A stretch of DNA of 64,000 nucleotides. It comes from Pterobdella sp. o SKG-2022. Taxonomy: Eukaryota > Annelida > Clitellata > Hirudinida > Piscicolidae. Below the pieces are notes generated by a model. It saw only the letters and a program-made list of their open reading frames with translations, searched no databases and was not told where the DNA came from. The position numbers were made by a program, and so were the translations under genes. Below are positions 1-21,419 of the stretch, in pieces (within the stretch, counting starts at the first letter, position 1; every line of letters begins with the position of its first letter). The stretch is from assembly GCA_964035795.1 (NCBI GenBank), contig OZ038324.1, forward strand, positions 2,994,908-3,058,907, written 5' to 3'.

Positions 1-814
1 AGCTTAGTTTTTTCTAGAAATAGTTCTTTTAATATTTCCAGCATATCCATAAAGATTATAGCTGTTTTGAAGCGTTTTTTTTGATTTTGTGGCAAGTTTT
101 GTCGCTTCTAAAGATATAGTTCTTAGTTTTTTTTACTCACTTCGCTAAACATAAAAATTATACTAAATTCAAACTATTATGAGCCGACAAAAATAATAAT
201 TAAAAAACTGTGAATAATTGAGAAGCATTAGTACTAGAGTGGGCACGTGTCAAAATTGGCGCCAAAAAAAAGACGCCATTGACGAAAGGTGTCAAGAACA
301 TTTTTAAAGTCCTTTGTGCTTACCTGTTAAATAAATCGCCATACTTGATTTCAAGAAAATTTATTCATTAATGCGTTTATTATTTTTAATTATTCATAAG
401 TGAAACAAATAGAGAATGTACATCACAGTTTATGCATGTACTTGTAACAAATTCCAATGACAGTCCATAGATGAGTCTGCTTGGCAACTTATGAAAGGAA
501 ATAAAGAATTTCTACAAACTTCAAAATTTTAAAGTATCTCATGTCGTACTAATACTACAACTATCATGAATGTTTGTATGTTTGAATAGTGGAGTCTGCA
601 AGAATTGAAACTGGGTTCTTCGAGTTCATTTATCTGCACATCTAGTGTTTTTTTGGAAGTATTTCAAATGCAGAATATCATTAGTGCGAAAAAGTCCATA
701 AAAAAGTGAACACAATCTAAATAAGGATAACTATAAAAAGTTATTAAATAATTCATCCCAAATATTTATGAAATGGCGTTTAATCATACTGTTTTATGAA
801 AAGAAGGGTGTCGA

Positions 815-1070
815 TGCATGTTTAAGGAGAAGATGAATGCATGATGAATTAACGGAAAATTCATGAAGAATTATTTAGCTTTGATGCATGAATTCATAAT
901 GAATTGGGATGCATGAACAATTGAATTGTGTACTGAAATTCACGTATAGATGAACAAATGAATGCATGATAAAAATAAACAGATGAATGGATGACAGGAT
1001 TAAACGGATGGAGTTGATGCATGAATGAATTGATGACGTAGATGCATGGTGAATTTTGATGGAGTGATAC
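815..1070. repeat. Degenerate GATGCATGAAT-type repeat
   Basis: The word GATGCATGAA or close variants recurs irregularly about ten times in 250 bp, mixed with GAATGAATTGATG-like words. It looks like an old, decayed short tandem repeat. No coding or structural role is evident. Confidence 0.5.
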
Positions 1071-1614
1071 AAGGCAGATCAAAGAATGTCGGCAGCGCTT
1101 AATTGCCACTATGAGGGACAGGCTCAGCTCCTATTAGCTCCATCTTAAAGTATTCATCATTACTTCTATAATCAACGTGAAGAGGAAGAGGAAGAGGAGG
1201 GAAAAGAAAAAAAAACAAAATGAAAAAAAAAGATTGAATAAAAAAATATGAAGAAGTGAAAGATGATGATGATGATGATTCTGGGAGAGAGGATTAAGAA
1301 GATGAAGATATGCATGATAATAATGTTGATAGTAATAAGGGGTATTAATTTTTTATTTATGAGAGATTATTTTTTACTTTATGAATATGTATTACATTCC
1401 TTTGTTATCACTTCCGTTCAAGTCCATATTGTTTTTATAATTATATTAATATTTCTTACCCTATTATTGGTAATAATATCATTATTATTTTTATTATGTT
1501 TTTATTATTACTATTATTAAGTTGTTATTTTCATTTATTTTCATTTTTATCACAACAGACAAAGCTTTTAGCGCTTGTGCTTCAAATGATCTAGGCGTTG
1601 TTATCACCTTCGTG

Positions 1615-1700
1615 CATTTACCACCCATCCTTCTATCCATCCATTCACCACCCATCCCTCTATCCATCCATTCATCACCCATCCCTCTATCCATCAATCA
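1615..1700. repeat. CCAT/CATC-rich imperfect tandem repeat
   Basis: Imperfect copies of a unit of about 28 bp built on CATCCATTCATCACCCATC run through this stretch, with weaker CCATC-rich sequence to about 1760 and again around 1860-2085. Confidence 0.5.
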
Positions 1701-4036
1701 GTTTACCAATCTTCCTTTTATCCATCTATCTATTTATTCATCCCTTAATTCATCTGTGTACTATTTATCCATATATAATTTTTAAAATTAGAGATTCACC
1801 ATCTCTTTTTCATTCATCCAGTTAGCACCCATTTTCCAACCATTCCGTTCTTTGTCAATCTATGTGTTATCTTCCTCATCACACCTCTTCTCTATTTTTT
1901 CACTCATTCACCACACACCCCTCTATTTATTTACCAACCAATCTTCATTCCTTAATTCATTTATCCACTAACTGCCACTATATGGCCTTACCAACTATTT
2001 TTATTTTTATCTATCTAGCTATTACAATATTTTATTTTTCATCTTTCATTCTTTCACCAACCTATCCATCCATCCGTCAAAAGTCATAATTTTATACCAA
2101 ATGGTATAGAACATTGAGCAATCAATGAAATGATTGAAGCTTTTTGGTATGAAGACTGGGGTGTGTGGTCACATTATCACCATCATAACCACCATCATCA
2201 TCACCATCCTTACCACCATCACTTTCATAGCTACCATTATCATCATCTTTATCTTCAATTACCATTATTATTATTCATGTTATTCCCACCAGCACCGCCC
2301 CCCCATCATCATTAATAAATTATTTTCCATATTTAGCATCAAAATATTTGAAATACTAACAAGAACAAAAATAAAATAGAGGAGAATTGTCGTGGGCCTC
2401 CCTGGAGATCTGCAGTCTCCTTTCGACAGATCTCTTTACACATTACACTAATGCTCATGTTTTTTATTATTGTTCTTATTATTTTTTTTATTATTCATAT
2501 TCTTATTACTGTTTTTTGTTTTTATTATTATTCTTTCCATTGACTTTTTTATTTTTCTTGTTGTTCATACTATTTTTCTATTTGTTTCATTTAGATGCTT
2601 TTCATTTTTGTTGTTGTTTTTAAAGCTTATTTTTCTTTTCTAGTTTCTGTTATTGTTGTGTTGTCTGCTTTTTTTCTGTGTTTTTTTTGTTATTTTATTT
2701 GTGTACGTTTGTTTTTCTTAACTAATCTACACTGTGTTTGAAGATAATTTATCATTTATTTTCACCTACTTTACTTTTTATAAACAATTCAAATCTTTTT
2801 GTTCACTTTTTGTTTGTTATTTTATTTACAATTCAAGCATTTTTTTCTCATCTGGCATTTATACTTTTGATCTGACAGTCTGTTCATTCATCTTCTAGAA
2901 ACAGTTTTCACTTTTTATTAGTTTTTTTCAATTGCTGTTATTGTTGTCTTTTTTTAGAGATTTCACTTAAATATTTCATTCCATCACGAACAAGCAAATG
3001 GAAGCATTAGAAAGTATAAACACAAAAAAAAGTTCAAAAACTAATTGTTTTGCTGAATCATAAAAAAAAGATTTTTTCCAATTTTTTGTACTAATGGGAG
3101 CACTTAGAACCTTCCCCTCTGCATGGCTCTACTCATTGCTTGTAGAGAGTTGATCATGACTTCTATATTCATTTTCATGTTTAATCAATGATGTCATTTT
3201 TTAAAAATGCTTTGCATAAATTATTTTTCATAATAAAAACACTTGAATTATTGTTTTCTGCTATTATCATCATTATCGTTTTTGTTGTTGCGTTATTAGC
3301 AATATTACTTTCAATCATTTTCTTTTTTATTGTTGCCGTTCATAAGATCACATCATTGTTATATATTTTTATAGTTTTTTATATATCGTTATAAAAAAAG
3401 ATGAAGTACTTAAATAATTATTTATCTGTATTTGTTTTTCTAAAAAAAAAAAAAGCTAAAAAAACAAAAAATAGCTTAAAAAATTATAATGATGACGAAT
3501 AAAACGAAAAAATACAGTGAAAAAAAAAGAAAACGAGGAGGAAGATAACGAGGATGATAAAGAAGATGACGACAAGGATGATGACGTCATAAGGTCAAGG
3601 TCACGTGCTTCTTTGATCAGCCAATCAGAACTAATGGTCTTATTATTTATAGTGTCGCATGAATTTAAGGAAGGAATTAGTAGAACTGAGAAAGTGGATT
3701 GGTGGGAATGAGAGTAGAAGATTTATGGCTAGTGTTTTTGTGTCGATCCACTTTTGACGCAAACTCTCTTCAAATGAAAAATAAAATTTTAAACATTTAT
3801 ATGTTTAAAATTAAAAAATAAATTTAGAAAATTTTTGTTCATATTATGGTTTTTCTTTTTTTCTATTTTTATTTCTGTCAGAGTCATTAAAAGTGAAGCA
3901 CGATATCAATTAATGTTCCTCGATTAACTACATTATCGCTCACGATTTATCGCCACCATTTGCAACATTCTTTGTTTTATTAACTTAATTATCGCTCACG
4001 CAACTTGACTGTTTTTCAGCGTTTTGAATCCAGTTT

Positions 4037-4102
4037 GTAATGCGATGAGGATTGTTGTAATGAAATGAGGATTGTTGTAATGCAATGAGGATTGTTGTAA
4101 TG
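4037..4102. repeat. 20-bp tandem repeat, about 3.3 copies
   Basis: Three consecutive copies of a 20-bp unit of the form TGTAATGNRATGAGGATTGT are followed by a partial fourth (TGTAATGCGGTCGAGG). Copies differ only at two or three positions in the NRA part, so this is a recent minisatellite-like duplication. Confidence 0.75.
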
Positions 4103-4304
4103 CGGTCGAGGGCTGTATTCATTAGAGGGAATTTTGCGCAGTTGTTTAAACAAGCCTCATGACACCTGCTTTGTTTGCGCATGCGAAAGTGCGCGATCAC
4201 GACATGATTGTCTGAAGCTTTGTGTTTACAAAATAAAAATTGAACGCTATTTAGGTGAATAAATATTTGAAACACTCTAAAAAACGTTAAAAGCTTGCAT
4301 TGAG

Positions 4305-4325
4305 ACACTCAAACACACACGCACA

Positions 4326-4402
<77 letters not shown>
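4305..4402. repeat. (AC)n microsatellite
   Basis: Nearly pure AC dinucleotide run with two early interruptions (a GC and an AT step near 4321 and 4331). It lies outside any recognised gene. Confidence 0.95.
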
Positions 4403-4404
<2 letters not shown>

Positions 4405-5589
4405 ATGAAAAAGCACGGGTCACGTGTTGATGTCAGGATGGAGTCCTCGTTAGCATCCAATCACAGAGTGCATAGAAAAATAAGCGCTTCGTTATTATAT
4501 CTACGTTTTCTTATCATGACTCGCCTATTTCCTGGCAGCAATAATTTAATTAAAGCGAGCGATAACATAAATAGAAGACGATAATAGAGAAGACTGACAA
4601 GGGTAATTTTATAGCGAATGATGCAGTTTTGCATTCTATGCTCATTGCTATTCTATCTTTGTTACAGCTTCTATTTATTTGTCTTGTTTAGTATGTCTGT
4701 ATGTCTTTCTTTCTTTCCGATCAATCACTCTTTTAGCTGCTTTAAATTATATTTCTGAATAATTTCATTTCTTTTGCATAATATTTTGATTTTTAATTTT
4801 TTTCAGCTATTTATCCAACTAACTAATTATCAAACTATCAAATTAATTTTCCTTGTACCAACTACCTATATATTCATTTATTTACCCGTTGATCCATCCA
4901 TCCACCCATCCATCCATCTATCTATCCATCTATGTAACTCAGCTTTTTTTAATAGACACGAATAATGGAATGCTTTAAAGATGTTTACCCGTTTAAAAGT
5001 GAGCAAGATTCAAAAGTCGAAATTATAATTTGTTCGGAAAGTACTCTTCAAAGTGGAAATGTATGGTGGTGATTGTGTGTAAAGGAGGTTGTTTTTTTGA
5101 TGGTTGGGGAGAAGAGAGAGGTTGTTTTGTTGATGGTTGTGGAAGCTGTAGTTTTTTTTGTGGTAAAAGGTTTTTGTTTATAGGTAATTAAAGTGGGGTT
5201 TTTGTGGTGTTGTAGTAATGTTCGTTTGTGTTGATAGTCAGGTTGTGGTGAGAGTGGAGTGTTGTAAGTGAGGATGTATTTTTATTATTGTTAAGAGATG
5301 AATTGTTGTTGTTGGTGAATGTTGAGATAGGCTGTTGTCGGTAACTAATGAGTAAACTTTGAAATTAATTGTTTTGTTGATGTAATGTTGGAAGAAGAGG
5401 TGATTATAAGGAGAAGATGAGTAATGATAATGAAGAAAATTATGAAGAAGAAGACGAAGACGAAGAAGATGAAAATGGCATTGTCATCCATACAGCGGTT
5501 ATTACCTCAGTGGTTACAACGATAATAGTGAAAATTTAGGATATAAGGTTTCAAACTAGTTTGTTTGCTAAGATTAAGATTGTGTGTAT
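4403..5589. other. Gene-free AT-rich stretch
   Basis: No gene or mobile element is recognised. It contains a short CCAT/CTAT run (about 4891-4935), a GT-rich G-skewed strand (about 5060-5350) and a GAAGAC/GAAGAA-rich tract (about 5410-5475). Confidence 0.5.
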
Positions 5590-6660
<1,071 letters not shown>

Positions 6661-6835
6661 AATTATAATAACAATAATAATAAGAAAAACTGTATATTTG
6701 ATAATAATATCGAAAATTAATATTATATTTCCTCAAATAATAATAATGATAGAAGTAATAACAATAATTTTTGTTTTTATCATTATTTATATTATTACTT
6801 CTATTATTATAATCATAATTCTTTTTTTTGTTATT

Positions 6836-7721
<886 letters not shown>

Positions 7722-8388
7722 AAAGGGTTAAAATAAATATTTGAAACTCTTTAAACATAAGATGATAAATAACTTAAATTCATCACATGACAACCTCGCA
7801 TTTTAAATATATATCTAGACTAAAAACTTCATCAAAAGTTCATTTTTTAACCTTTCCACTATAATCTTCATCTTTTGAATACTAATTTTAATGACATACT
7901 CAAGCTAAACACTGCGTGCGCTAGGACACTTCATGTGTATTACACAGCGTTACATTATCATAGCTACATTACATAACATATTGGCGATACATTCAATGGG
8001 TATTGATAAGCCATGTGGAATGTTAAAGACATGAATATAACCAATTATTTTTCAATTCTTATTTAATTTACTTTTTTTTTTCTTTTGATCACATGGAAAC
8101 CAAAACAGTCGCCATTGCTTTCATAAAGCAATAAAGATTTAAACGATCCGAAGAATGTTTCTGAATGAATTACTATACAAAGTATGTTAATTTTTGAAGA
8201 ATCGAAATGAGATTAAAGCTTTGTGCCTTCTGGCGGTTTGAAACCTCTTGCATGCATGTCAGCACTATTTGAGCTACAGCTGATCTAACAATTAACCGAT
8301 CATCGCAATCATTATCATCCATCTATTATCATTTTTTCATCTTTATTTTTACTTTCATAATCATCATCACCCTTGTTTTAATAATCAC

Positions 8389-8424
<36 letters not shown>

Positions 8425-9872
8425 TACTCACTTCTTCATCTTCTTCTTTTTCCTCCTCCTACCTCTCTCTAATTAACAGATGCCCTATGAAATGACTCAA
8501 ATAACTACCCGCCTTTGCAACTTTGATGTCTCCATGTGACTTCCTTCTTAATTTTTTTATATTATGCTCCAATCTCGGTTGCCTGCATTTAAATGTTTAT
8601 TTAATCGTTAAGCATTACTTTAAATGGATCTTTGAATCTATATGCACTATTAACTAATATAGAAATAATAAAAGAATAATGCTACTAATAAAAATAACAA
8701 TGCTAATTGGTAGTAAATCAAAAATTCAAAATCGAAAACCATTTTCAAAGCTATTTTGAACGAAAAGTGGTTGAGTTTGTATTCAGCATCGTTTCTATTA
8801 CATGCCTCTGCTATTTGTCTGTTGTGTTCACATTTAATATCAATCTCACAAGACAAGTTGCAGTAGCTCTGGCGAGTTTAACAGATTATACTAATTTTTT
8901 TGTGTTCGCACCTTAAATTTATGTAATATGCTTATCTTTAATATGAAAGATTATGAAACAGTCGGTAGTTTAAAAAGATTCATAATTTGAAGCATGAAAG
9001 TTGTCATTAGGACGATGAGAAAGAACTGTTCGATTAGCGTCACAAGTCCAAAAGTGCAAAAACATATAAAGAAAAAATGTTATATTAATACTTTTCAAAA
9101 TAATTTTCTGATGTCATGTAATTCATAATGACAAAAATCATGTAGTATGTTTAGTTTAAAGTTTTTGCATTGATGAAGATTTTTAAGATTGACGTGCTTT
9201 AACAACTAATTGAGATTTTAAGACAAGTTGAAAGCTATCTTCACAATATGGTCCTTGAAGAGTATTGTGGGTGTTATGTGGGAAGTTAATGTCATAAAAG
9301 AAGGTCTGAAAAAAGATTTTATTGCTTAAAAGAGGCAAAAATCTGTGCGCAAAACAGAGAGGAGTGGAAAAATACGACAAAAACAAAAAATTACTTTTTT
9401 CGATCAAATGGAATACAAAAAGATTGAAAAAAAAATGAATTCTTTTGTGTTGAATGAATACTCATGAAAGCTTTTTTAATTGTCATTATAAACTTTTTCA
9501 ACAAAAAGCTGTAAAGTTTTAATAAATATTAAATGTTTTTTTAATGGATTTGATTTCAAAATGATCAAAAACAACCGAGTTTTTTTTGACAATAAATTCA
9601 TAATATTCATCAAAAACATTTTGTTTACAATTTTAGAAAAACTAAAATTAGAAATTTTCAAAGTTACGCACCCTGTTTACTTGACAAACATCCCGTGGTA
9701 CCACTGAAGTTTACACCTAAATACGCTAAAAAAATGTCAAAAACAATTTTTTAAATGATGACAAAAACCTAAAATTTTTGTAGAGAAATTATTTTGAACT
9801 GTTTTCCTCAACATTGAATCGTCCAGTATGAAAGTTCTTTTGTTAACTAACGTTTTTCACTTGTGTTTTCAG
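7722..9872. other. Gene-free AT-rich stretch
   Basis: The only clear feature is a CAT/ATC run of about 36 bp at 8388-8425. No domain or conserved exon is seen. The signal-peptide exon of the downstream RNF13-like gene may lie here, but I could not identify it. Confidence 0.4.
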
Positions 9873-9896
9873 TTGGTTTCTTCTTCTATCAATGTG
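9873..9896 (+). CDS. Candidate 24-nt microexon of the RNF13-like gene
   Basis: A strong 3' splice site (pyrimidine-rich, ending TTTTCAG) is followed by 24 nt encoding LVSSSINV and a good donor (GTG|gtatgt). It is in phase 0, matching the phase-0 start of the next exon at 10751, so splicing would give SINVYTRTEHLL at the start of the protease-associated domain. The inference rests only on splice sites, phase and plausibility. It could be chance in AT-rich DNA. Confidence 0.33.
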
Positions 9897-10750
9897 GTAT
9901 GTTTATTTTTGAAACAATTATTCAAAATTCCAAAATTTTCTCCAATCATTTTTGTTTAAAATTTAAGTATTCTAATTCAGTAGACTAAGATATTGATAAA
10001 AAAGGAAAGACTCAAGTTAATACAATAATGGTAAAGAAGAAGCTATTTTTAAAATTCCATATTACTAGTATATTTGATGATCAAACTTTTGAATACTGGT
10101 TATTTTTGAATAGATGTTATAAACCCTTCAAAATTCCAATGAATATATAAAATTTTCATTCTATCATTTAATATTAAATTATCATACTCAGTTTTTCTAA
10201 TTTTTTTCATAATAACTAAAAGTAGCTTCTGTGGCACTTAATAGCAAAATGATATTTCAATATTACTTTTATTTAATTTGATGCATGATTCTAATTAATA
10301 ATGGTAAAAAAAATTATTCAAGTATCTGAATGGAAGATTTTTTATTAAGATTTTATCAAGTTTAATGATAGTCTGGCTAATAATTCCATACAAAATGAGC
10401 CTTGAATAATTTTGGTTATTTATTCATTGAAACATGACATAAACTATTTTTTTTGATAGAGAACTGTTGTCTAGTTTAGTTATTGGGATATTTACAGAAT
10501 ATGGATATGCATTAAAAAAACTTAAGTAATGAAATTTTTGTGAAAAAATTTTTCACTGAAAAGTTCATAATTGAAAAAAGAGTTATACAGAATAAAATTT
10601 AAAAAATTGCAAACTTCAGTCTATCTTACACAACTTTAGCATCATATAAATTCACATGTAAAACCTTATTATAATAAAGATATAGAACTCATAAAATTCT
10701 TCTAATCCAATTAACCACATATCATAATAATGAAAAAAACATGGTTTCAG

Positions 10751-16676
<5,926 letters not shown>

Positions 16677-17116
16677 AATGTTGATGTTCATTGTGTATTG
16701 TTTTTTTGAAATGCGTTGTGAATTTCACATTTGTTGATTTGTTATGGGTTTTCAAATTGTTTCTAAATTCACGTTGTTGTTCTTATGAATAATTTTTTGT
16801 AATTCTTTTTATACAAATGTATTTTTATGATGTAAATGTAAAGAAAATGATCACATCAAAGAAGTTTGAAACTAAACTCAATAGAAATCATCAAAAATCT
16901 GTATTCCATTTTCTATCTGATCATCCTTTAACTTAATACCAACTCACATTTAGTTTTTCCAATATCTATTTAGCTGATTATGTATTTGATTTTTTTCTAT
17001 GCAAGCATTCACGATAAATTTTAATTCTATTTCCAGCTTTCATTCATTAACAAGACTTGTCTCACAATCTTGACAGTTAATAAATTCAGTGAGATTTGGA
17101 AATTAACAACCATCTT

Positions 17117-17256
17117 TATGTAATGTAATGTAAGCGGTATTTGAAAAACGCTTTTCATTATGTTGCAAAGCACTTGCTACAAATTTAATGTGGCGAAAAC
17201 ACTCTGTGAAGCAGGTGCTGATTGTCGGCCCACGCAGGATTGAACCCGGTAACTTC
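17117..17256 (-). mobile_element. tRNA-derived SINE, copy B, 5'-truncated
   Basis: Minus-strand copy starting (tail first) with TGTAATGTAATG; it keeps the body and the B-box half of the tRNA head (GGTTCAATCCTGCG on the minus strand) but loses the A-box half. A LINE fragment abuts it on the right. Confidence 0.85.
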
Positions 17257-17261
17257 GTGTA

Positions 17262-17880
17262 GGAAAGTTTGACAGTTTATTGATATCTTGCTGTGTGACT
17301 CTCCAACACTTGGATTTAAGCAGAATACAGGTCTTGTACAGTCGATCTTGGTACTAACGGTGTGCTGAGAGGACTTTCATACAGTCTTCATGCCCCTAAA
17401 AGCGTTTCTTGATTTGTTGAACCTACTTTAAATATCCTTCTCATCACCGCCATCTATAATCAAAATGCTACCTAGATATGTAAACTTATATGTCCTACAA
17501 AGATCCTGTTTGTCAAGCTGCACTGGGGTTAGTGGTGGTACGTCGATGGTCATGAATTCAATTTTCTTTTGGCTAATCTTGATTCCAACTTGCTGACCTA
17601 TAAAAACAGTTTGTCTGTTTCATCTTGCGTGTGACAATGTGTGTAGGAGCTTAGTGCTAGGTAATCTAATGTGAAAAAAAGTTGACTTGATTTCTTTAGT
17701 TTCAACTTCTATAGTGCGGTGCATCAATGGTGAAGTTTAAAAGCAATGCTGACATCACACAGCCTTGTCTTATTTCTGTTTTCACCTCAAACCATATGCC
17801 ATTACCTTCAACACTGCAACTAAAGGTACTGTAAAAACTTTGAAATAATTGAAGTTTTGGGTTATTTCATATGATCTCAG
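17262..17880 (-). mobile_element. RTE-like LINE fragment (reverse transcriptase C-terminal part)
   Basis: On the minus strand, broken frames read RQGCVMSALLLNFTID, then GQQVGIKISQKKIEFMT, then LCRTYKFTYLGS followed by SRFNKSRNAFRGM. These are the motif series after the catalytic region of RTE-type reverse transcriptases. Several stops and frameshifts are present, and the YADD/FADD segment is decayed. Confidence 0.75.
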
Positions 17881-18034
17881 CACCAACCACAGACTCAGAC
17901 CATATCAGATTTTTTTATTACTAAAAAAAATTGTTTAAATACGTGTTTTGAGCTTCTTTGTGAGGAATGATAATGACCAAATGTCTCTGAATAAGGATTC
18001 CAAAAAAAAGCATAGAGAAAACATTATTTGCATT

Positions 18035-18985
18035 TACTCAATGTGGAGCTTCCGTAGAATTAAGATGATTTGTCTGAAGTAGATTCTGTGAAAGGTCCCA
18101 GTGAGTCTATCACTACAAAAATGATCAAAGTACCCTTTAATATGATGAGCTTTAGGAAAGCAGTGGGTCTTTCGGGTGTTGTTGCTGAAATGCTTAGATC
18201 TTTTGAACCAGGTAGTGCTGGAAGGATTTGAAATCTCATTGAAAACATAATCTATGTAAACAGTATACTGTCTGATTGACAGGAAGGTCACATAGTCAGC
18301 GTATATAAGGGTAAAGATGATGCTTCTAACAGGTCTAACTATAGGGGGTTGAAGTTAATTAAACTAGTCATAAAGGTTTTGTTGCGCTTGCTGGAAGGAA
18401 TAATCAGAAAAAGGACGCAATGCAATATTATGCAAGGTTGAGATTCAGTTGATGCCATATTTATTCTTTGTCAAGGACGAGAAAAGCTTCTGGTTGCTGA
18501 CAAGCCCCTCTACTTAGCTTTTGTTGACCTAGAAAAAGCTTTTGACGATTCCCACAAGAAAAAACCTAGTGGAGCATGCAGAAATTGGAAATTGATGAAT
18601 GGTTTGTGAGAAACGTCCAATCCTTGTAAAAAGGAAATGAGAAGCCGATGAGACTAGATGATGAGTATAGCAACTCGTTTGATGTTCGGGGGGGGTGTTC
18701 GTCAAGGTTGTTCATTACTTTATTTTGTTGTGCTGGAAGTTCTATTTTTTGAGTTCCCTACAGGTTGCCCCTTGAAAAATTTTATGTTGAATCCATGGGT
18801 GAAATTTTCGTGAATTTAAAAACATGGAGGTCAGAGGTAGAGAATAAAGGGTTACGGGTGAAGATGGGTAATACGAAGCTAATGATCTCTGGTTTGAAGA
18901 TTGATGTATTAAAGAAATCTGGGAAGTATTTTTGTGGTGTGGGTGGAAATGTGTGGCAGTTCTAGATAATGGGTGATTAAGAAAT
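18035..18985 (+). mobile_element. Decayed fragment of the PHD-finger LINE family
   Basis: The stretch is clearly homologous at the nucleotide level to 61910-62800. It carries the same SFRKAVGLSGVVAEML-like and GRGDASNRSNYRGLKL-type segments, then EKAFD, then LRVKMGNTKLMISG followed by LKKSGKYFCGV. It has many frameshifts and stops and ends where the cysteine finger of the intact copy would begin. Confidence 0.85.
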
Positions 18986-21415
18986 GCAGTAGCATGAAAT
19001 TTCTTGGCCTCAGATTTTGACTTCATGTTGTGTTCATGTTCATCAATACTTCCACCTTATTCAATCTAAACATTCGCATCACTATGTTTTCAAGTTCAAG
19101 ATTTAAATGCTTAAAACTAGTTTACAAATATTTTAATTGGTTTATTGCATACGAATCAACAAAATAAAGTTGAATATAAATCAAATGCAATAAACTAATT
19201 CAATTAAATCAAAACAAGTTTTATGAGAAGTCTTGAGCCCCAACATTTGATAAGCCGCATAATCCATGGGTGAAGACCAGCAACCAATGGTTGAATTGCT
19301 TTTTCTTTCTTCTAGAGAAGGGAGGGAGGAGGGAAGTCCACTTTTTGGAAGACTGGGCCCATAGTCGGTCTGGTGATCCGAGACTTAACTTTCAGAACTA
19401 AATTCAACTCGTTCCGACTTTCAGCCATTTAAAATATTTCGATCACAAGCATATTAATTATTCTATTAGTCATTGAGTCTCGAGTTTATTGTAGACAGAT
19501 TGTTCTCACAATATCAATCTGATTGTAAGCGTTCATTTCACAGAGTATTTGTGGATAAAATAAAAAGATTTGATAACCTTTTAAATTTAGTTTGCAGGGA
19601 AAACAGTTTTGAAGACATCATTTTCAAACTTGCCCGTAATAAATTTTAAAAAAATTAAAATATAATAATTAATTATAAAAAAAAATTATTCAAAAACTCG
19701 TATTTAATTATAAACATTTGTGTAGTGATATACTGGCAAAGACCTCCTTGAATCTTCTTTGTTCTTAAATTCTTTCTTCTTTGAGCAGCTCTTCTTTTCT
19801 TTTTTTCTTTTCTTTTGAGCATATCCAGATTAAGTGATTGGTCCAGCTAGTTTCCATTTTTTACTTTATCTTTTTTCCCCTTCTTTTTCTTGTGTATAGC
19901 ACTACACCATATGTTTAAAAATTAAACACATATAAAAATAGAATAATACTCTTGAAAAGATATCTTCAAAACCTCCTACAAACATTTTAAACGATTATCT
20001 CAAATACTCTGCCAGCTTCAAAATGGAAGCTGCAAACTGAAATATAAATGTTTGAAAAAACTCTGAAAACTAAATAATTTAAAGAAAAATTAACATTGCT
20101 TGTGAAAGAAAAATTTTATAAATAACCGAACATCTCGACGAGTCTGCAAAAGCTCTAAAACGAATTCCCAATGCACCACAGGCCAACAAACAGCCGGATC
20201 CATCTTCTTTTTGAAGGCAAACGCCTTTTCACCACTACACCTTTCACTTCCTTCCGCCTCTCTACATCTTTTTTTTTATTTCATTGCCTTCCATATTCGC
20301 CATTTTGCCAGGTTGAACCATTCTTCCGCCTCTCACAACTTGATCATCATTGTTATTTATAAGCTTATAAATATCTGAATACTTATAATACTTCATTGTA
20401 ATTCAATCAAAACTTTTACCGCTATTAACTCTTAATACCAAAACCTTAATCATTATCGATATAAGCATCATTATCACCGCAATAAAAATTATCACTTATC
20501 ATTTTTACACTACTGAAATATCCATTCTCATTACATCATCGGTTTTAATACAATTTCTTCACAATGTGAGAAACTTTTTCAAAGAATTATTCAAGAATTA
20601 GCTAGAATTTTATGCTATAGAGAAACCTTATCTTAGTTCATCGGTTTAAAATTCTTTTTTATCAAATTTTTAAATATTAAAATCGAAAAATTCTTTAATC
20701 AAATTATTTGATATATTTCGATAACCTATATTCTAGTCTTTTTTTTCCATAGATTTAAATATTCAATAAAACGGCAACTCACGCTATGAGCATTATCAGG
20801 CAATCAAACGTGTTCGCTTTGTCCGAGGTTTCTTCTATCAATTTACCATTTTTCAAGCGTTAAAGACCCTCTTGTTTTTTTTTCAAAGCCGCTCTGAGTT
20901 TATTTCTGAAATGAATAAATAAAGCAAGTTATACATTAAATGTAAAAAAAAATATGAATCGTAACTCACTCTTGTTTGAAAACTACTCTTGATATTTTTA
21001 GTTTATAACTGCATATTACTTTTCGTATTAGAAATCAATAAAGATTTTTATATAAAAGTTTAGGGAGAAATTGGGACTCATTCAAGTTGTATTCGCGTAT
21101 TTGAAAGAGTTGAAGGAGAAAACAACTTATGACGGCTATATTCGTTCGTCAAAGTTGAACCGCTTAATATATAAAGGAAACTCAATAAATTTTATTTTAA
21201 AAAAATATTCAATAAAAATGAGAAATTTTTGCGCAAAGAACTTATCAGATAAAAAAAGCCAAATATTAACATAGATGTTTCTGTAGTTTTTTCGTGTTTT
21301 CAGTATTCAATTCATGCATTTTTCATTTCATAATCTAAAAAAAAAACAAAAAAATAACAATATAATTTTCAAAATAAGAAAGAAATAAAAAACTAGACTC
21401 AAGGAAAAGAGGAAG
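18986..21415. other. AT-rich stretch without recognised genes
   Basis: No gene is seen. A short, less AT-rich patch at about 20165-20345 has an open frame but no motif that I recognise. The rest is low-information AT-rich sequence. Confidence 0.45.
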
Positions 21416-21419
21416 GAGA

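Larger units (their letters stand above)
1..4020. other. Gene-free AT-rich DNA with simple repeats
   Basis: I see no credible exon here on either strand. The stretch holds degenerate GATGCATGAAT-like repeats (about 815-1070), a short ATG run near 1262-1280, a CCAT/CATC-rich tract (about 1615-1700), a CAT-rich tract (about 2174-2316) and pyrimidine-rich low-complexity DNA (about 2455-2700). The open frames in it have low-complexity translations and no domain. Confidence 0.6.

Noticed and set aside
8650..9661. Several 60-75 codon open frames as possible small genes
   Set aside because: AT-rich composition makes such frames expected by chance; no domain, no splice-consistent extension and no homology that I recognise.
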